NCBI GenBank assembly: GCA_030674155.1
Contig: CM060334.1
Location: forward strand, 14,656,377 to 14,713,876
From: Stramonita haemastoma
Lineage: Eukaryota > Mollusca > Gastropoda > Neogastropoda > Muricidae
Length of the DNA: 57,500 nt
Reading direction: 5' to 3'
The notes beneath the pieces are model-generated. The model made no database searches, had not been told where the DNA came from, and saw only the letters and a list, made by a program, of their open reading frames with translations. How positions within the stretch are numbered: the first letter of the stretch is position 1; every line of letters begins with the position of its first letter. Of the stretch, positions 53,451 through 57,500 are shown piece after piece. The position numbers and the translations under genes were made by a program.

Positions 53451-53929
53451 ACGACTGAATCCATTTTTATTAATGAAAAAATGTATTTTAAAAATTTATT
53501 TCATTACTTTTACAGTTCTACGGTTAAGTGAGTTGTGTCTTGTGTTCAGGATTGATTAAAAAAAATTATTTTCGCTGTTGAAAATGCCCAGGGCTTTTGT
53601 CTTTGTCTTTACAAGATTAGGCACTCTGAGTATTCATTATTATGATAATGATGATGATACTGATCATGATGATGATAATTATCATCAGTGTTTTCAAGGA
53701 AAGTTCTCTCACTTCCACTTTCCTCCTCAGCAGGCCTCATTTTATGACAGGCATGATGCTTCACGAAACAGTTGCAGATAATGAGGAAGGAATGCCAGCA
53801 TTTAATTTTTTAAAAAATCAACGTTTTTTTGGACTTGATGTTCTTTGCCTTGTGTGTTTTAAACAGTGACACAGCCTGACTTAATTAACGAAGGGCACTT
53901 GTTGATTCAATCATTGAAGTGGAAGTAGT

Positions 53930-53984
53930 ATAGTAGTAGTAGTATAGTAGTAGTAGTAGTAGTAGTAGTAGAGTAGTAGTGTGT

Positions 53985-54040
<56 letters not shown>

Positions 54041-54046
54041 GTGAGA

Positions 54047-54122
<76 letters not shown>
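53930..54122. repeat. (AGT)n-(GT)n-(GA)n compound repeat
   Basis: AGT trinucleotides, 55 bp of GT, 70 bp of GA. Confidence 0.95.
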
Positions 54123-54124
<2 letters not shown>

Positions 54125-54334
54125 CAATGGAAAGCACTTGTGATTTTTCAGCTGTGATTTTCTCCATAAAGAAAGTTCAGTCAAGGTCAGTGAAAAGCCA
54201 TGTTTGAGTTTTTATTTTGTTGTTTGCATGAGGTTTGAAAAACACTAACTGCATGCAGTTTTGTTGTTGTTTAGCTATTATATTGGTTTTGCGTTGTTAC
54301 TAAACACACATTACACACACAAAAAAAAACCACA

Positions 54335-54500
54335 TAACAGGTAAGGGTGTTCCCATAACCTACGCGGTCGTTGGGAAGTGAGGTACAAGGGACCTCAGCT
54401 TCTCTTGTGGCCAGAATATTGAGGATGGTGATAATACTGCTTAACCTTAAGCTTCGGGAGAGCGAGTGTTCTGACCACTGTGATATCCCGTTTCCGATAC
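54335..54500 (-). mobile_element. SINE-C copy with internal deletion
   Basis: Minus orientation: 3' end GGTTATGGGAACACC, then GAAGCTGAGGTCCCTTGTAC, then a jump to the head (GGGATATCACAGTGGTCAGA, AGCTTAAGGTTAAGCAG). The GGTACCTGCCC body is missing. Confidence 0.75.
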
Positions 54501-55279
54501 TCACATAATACGTTTTAGATAATGACTCAACCCACCAACATTCCCATTATTACTACTCCTTCTTCTTCTGCATCTCCCGGCCAAGCTAAACTTTAAATCC
54601 TGTCAGTTTGGATGGCAAAGTCTGCAGTAGGTCGTAGTGACCCCGCCGGTCCCTAGCGTTTTTTCCTGGGGCTCTATTATTAGTACGAATAATGGTATGA
54701 TGATATCAAGATCGATCTGTTATCGACAGATTTGTTCAAAAATACTATGATCATTTGAATCCCCCCCCCCCCCCCCCTTTAAAAAAAAACCCAAACCTTT
54801 TCTGCCGTCTTTATCGAATGGAGGTTTAGGCTTAGACGATTTTTCAAACCAGAAATTTAGAGACTTTTCAAGGGAATGCGGATGTTTGCATATGAACACT
54901 TTTACACGTTTCATCCAACACCTGTGCATTTGATCGATCATTCACTCAATATTATTCAATCAGCCAATAAATAAATCAACCAGTAGCGATGCTTGTAGCC
55001 CAGCCGACTGCAGAGGCTGAGTTTTATTGTCAGTGAGGCGACAACCCTGACATGGCCCCAATAGTGGGCGGGGCTATAAACATCACGGCTATTGATTGAT
55101 TGATTGATTGATCCCCAAAAGGCTTACATAAGGGTTTCATCTTGTGGAAGACAGTTTCCTCATTATCTCCGATATATCCCCCCCTCTCCCGCTTCCTGTC
55201 ACATCACATCTTTGGCTTTGTATTACCCAGTTTTATCAACATCCCCGTTTGTGTCAGAACTTTTCCCTCACCCACAAGA

Positions 55280-55760
55280 GTTTGTGTGGTGGCCTGGGTG
55301 GTAGTCTTTCGGTTGAGACAAATACCGAGGTCTCGCATGCTAGGATGCATTTAGCGTACGTTAAAGAACCCACAGCAACAAGACGGTTGTCCTTGGTAAC
55401 ATTCTGTAGAAAAAATCCCCTCTGATAGGGAAATAAATCCACATATCAACAGGAAAAGAAAAGAAAAAATGGTTGGCGCTGCTCTTGTGGCAACGCGCTC
55501 TCCCCAGGGAGAACAACCCGAATTTTACGCAGAGAATTCTGCCCTGACTGAAAGTAGAAGGCCCACACAATTCAATATAATACAATAAACACAAAACAAT
55601 ACATTATAGTCATGGTAACGCGCCCTCACCAGGGCGAACAGCCTGACTATTTTACGCACAGAAATATGCCTTGACTGAAAGTGGTATAAAATCCAAACCA
55701 ATCCATTTCAATCCAAACCAATCCTTTCCAATCCAATTTACTGAAAGTAAAAAAAGAAAA
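55280..55760 (+). mobile_element. SINE-G with duplicated 3' domain
   Basis: GTCTTTCGGTTGAGACAAAT, ACGTTAAAGAACCCACAGCA core, then a 3' domain present twice: GTGGCAACGCGCTCTCCCCA (about 55490) and ATGGTAACGCGCCCTCACCA (about 55613), each followed by an ATTTTACGCA block and CTGACTGAAAG. It ends in (AATCCAAACC)n-type repeats. The tRNA-like head is not recognisable. Confidence 0.7.
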
Positions 55761-56049
55761 GGCCATGTTAAACAGGGTGCCATGAATGCAACGAGTTACG
55801 TGTCGGTAAGAATAAGCCATGTGGGCAATACCCGACCCACTTTGGATGAAAGTTAAGACCCCCAAATTGTTTTAATTTTCCCGCTGACTGGGGCCAAAAG
55901 CTCCGTCAGGTGTTGAAGTCAGCAAATTGCAAGGCCTATATGAAAATCTTGTTATGGGGCGGAGATAGTCCTCGTGCTTTGAGCGAGCGTCGAGCTCGTG
56001 ATCTGACGGACGGGGTTCGAGCCACCACTTTGTAAGAGATGCCAAGGAG

Positions 56050-56245
56050 TCTGCGAAAGCATCTCATCTCTGTGGCCTGTATTCTCCTCTCCAGATCTCT
56101 GTGAGGGTCCATGACTCACAAGCATACAGGATTATATTGAGATGACCAGAGTGGGTCTGCGAAAGCATCTCATCTCTGTGGCCTGTATTCTCCTCTCCAG
56201 ATCTGCTGTGAGGGTCCATGACTCACAAGCATACAGGAATATTGA
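56050..56245 (-). mobile_element. RTE-like LINE C-terminal fragment, tandemly duplicated
   Basis: Minus strand codes ACESWTLTADLERRIQATEM and RCFRRL, matching the LINE at 36832-37926. The 107-bp unit occurs twice (56050-56156, 56157-56245) with small indels. Confidence 0.85.
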
Positions 56246-56561
56246 GATGAGCGCATGATAACAATGATAACAATGTTTATAAAATATTTAATGTTCCTGA
56301 TATAGTGTGACACAGTGTTCTCTCGAGGCTCTAAAAACTGACAGTAGGGGCTGCTCGCCGTTCTCATGTGCACTCCATTCCGGTCTAGAATAAAGTTTTT
56401 GCTTTGTTGTATTTGATATAGCCTATTCACAAAGTGCTTTTCCTTTGAAGACTATCTGTCGATTCTCCCTTCTGACTTATCATTAAATTTTCTTTATTTT
56501 TGAATTTTTAATCAAAGACTTTCCATCCAAACAAAAGGTAGAACCCCCCCCCCCTCCCATA

Positions 56562-56563
<2 letters not shown>

Positions 56564-56618
<55 letters not shown>
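56564..56618. repeat. (GA)n microsatellite
   Basis: About 54 bp of GA following a short C run. Confidence 0.95.
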
Positions 56619-56620
<2 letters not shown>

Positions 56621-57063
56621 GATAAATGTGGTGGAAGGGAGCTAAGAGATATATTTAATTGTTCGTTCAAATGTTATTATTTCTTTGTTGTGTCCAAAAC
56701 CACATTCCTTCCAAAACACTATCATTAAAATCTAAACGTTCTCAAATTCCATAAATCGTCTAGTTTCAAGCAGGGAAAAACGTTTTCAAAGTTATACTAT
56801 TTCTCAAAGAAATAATGAAAAACTGTTGACACAAAGAAATGATAAAAATTTTTTCAAGGGTGACATCTGTGCATTTGTTTCATGCTATAGATGGTGTTTG
56901 TTTTATTCAATAGCACTACCAGCGCCCAGTTGCGCCAAACTATAGTTTGTTACTGATGGTGTACTTGTTTCATTCTATTATTGGTCTGGATATGGGCGGT
57001 CGTGTCAGTGGGTATGTGTGTGCTTTTTTTTTTATTGAAAAAACCAAACAAACCAACTTTCAT
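56619..57063. other. Gene-free stretch
   Basis: A/T-rich DNA without recognisable repeat or coding ORF. Confidence 0.5.
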
Positions 57064-57330
57064 TCGAGGTAATGGAAGAACATTCATGTGCTTTTTTGTT
57101 ACATTGAGTCCCCGTGTGCGTGCGGTTTATTTGTCATTCATTCCTACAAAAGCAAAATGGCCTACTTTTCTGAAAGGCGGAATGGGTTTTAACATATGCA
57201 CAAGATGTTCTGCGTGCCTACGCACACGGGACTTCGGTTTATAGTCTCGTTTGAAGGACTTTTGGGGAGTGGAGTCTGCACTGATGTTAACTCCAGGGGA
57301 AAAATCCCTATCCCGTCTCGGCGGTGGTAC
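57064..57330 (-). mobile_element. SINE-B copy near the right edge
   Basis: Minus orientation from the CGAGGTAATGGAAGAACATT tail to the CTGGAGTTAACATCAGTGCA block; the head is replaced by unrelated sequence and (GT)n at 57371-57465. Confidence 0.85.
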
Positions 57331-57385
57331 AAACCTGTGCGCGAACCCAACCGCAACGCACAAGGCGCAAGTGTGTGGTGTGTGT

Positions 57386-57425
<40 letters not shown>

Positions 57426-57500
57426 GTGTGTGTGTGGTGTGTGTGTGTGTGGTGTGTTGTGTGTTTTAATGTGATGTGTAACAAGAATTAGCGTATCTGC

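Overview
The window is animal nuclear DNA. Genes are split by GT-AG introns of 0.4 to 3 kb, most of the sequence is intron or intergenic, and it is full of short interspersed elements (SINEs), LINE fragments and long (GT)n, (GA)n, (AT)n and (CTA)n microsatellites. The transporter family, the very high microsatellite load and the style of the tRNA-derived SINEs fit a lophotrochozoan, most likely a gastropod mollusc. That placement is an inference; no single marker in the window proves it.

Three protein genes can be supported. (1) On the minus strand, 3418 down to 560, are the first three coding exons of an SLC22-type (organic cation/carnitine transporter-like) major facilitator gene; it runs off the left edge. 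(2) On the minus strand, 23069 to 19044, is a two-exon gene for a predicted 525-residue protein with five C2H2/C2HC zinc fingers. (3) On the plus strand, 36042 to 53018, is a complete ten-exon SLC22-type gene whose splice phases all agree from ATG to stop. The two SLC22 genes point away from each other, lie on either side of the zinc-finger gene and share an exon of exactly 231 bp in the same phase, so they are probably related duplicates. The complete gene has two oddities: a 73-bp tandem duplication that creates a second, stop-generating splice acceptor before exon 2, and a one-base frame break in a G-rich part of exon 5.

Layout: 1-3480, partial SLC22 gene; 3481-7000, its 5' region with two candidate untranslated exons; 7000-18076, gene-free DNA with SINEs and simple repeats; 18077-18924, a terminal-inverted-repeat DNA element just downstream of the zinc-finger gene; 19044-23069, zinc-finger gene; 23070-35934, repeat-rich intergenic DNA with a PIF/Harbinger-like element (26363-27057), a broken unrecognised ORF split by a SINE (30664-31560), a LINE remnant (32634-33090) and a second copy of the inverted-repeat element (35195-35618); 35935-53018, complete SLC22 gene with LINE and SINE insertions in its introns; 53019-57500, repeats including a duplicated LINE fragment.

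Repeat families are named locally: SINE-A (head like a tRNA with a CGT anticodon), SINE-B (at least 17 copies or fragments), SINE-C (tRNA-like plus 5S rRNA-like head), SINE-D, SINE-E, SINE-G, and Rep-F (nine copies). The most unusual observations are the SINE-C chimeric promoter head, the recurring junction between SINE-B and (CT)n tracts, the Harbinger-like element with a transposase N-terminal ORF, the duplicated splice acceptor, and a cluster of perfect TGACGTCA sites in the first exons of the complete SLC22 gene.
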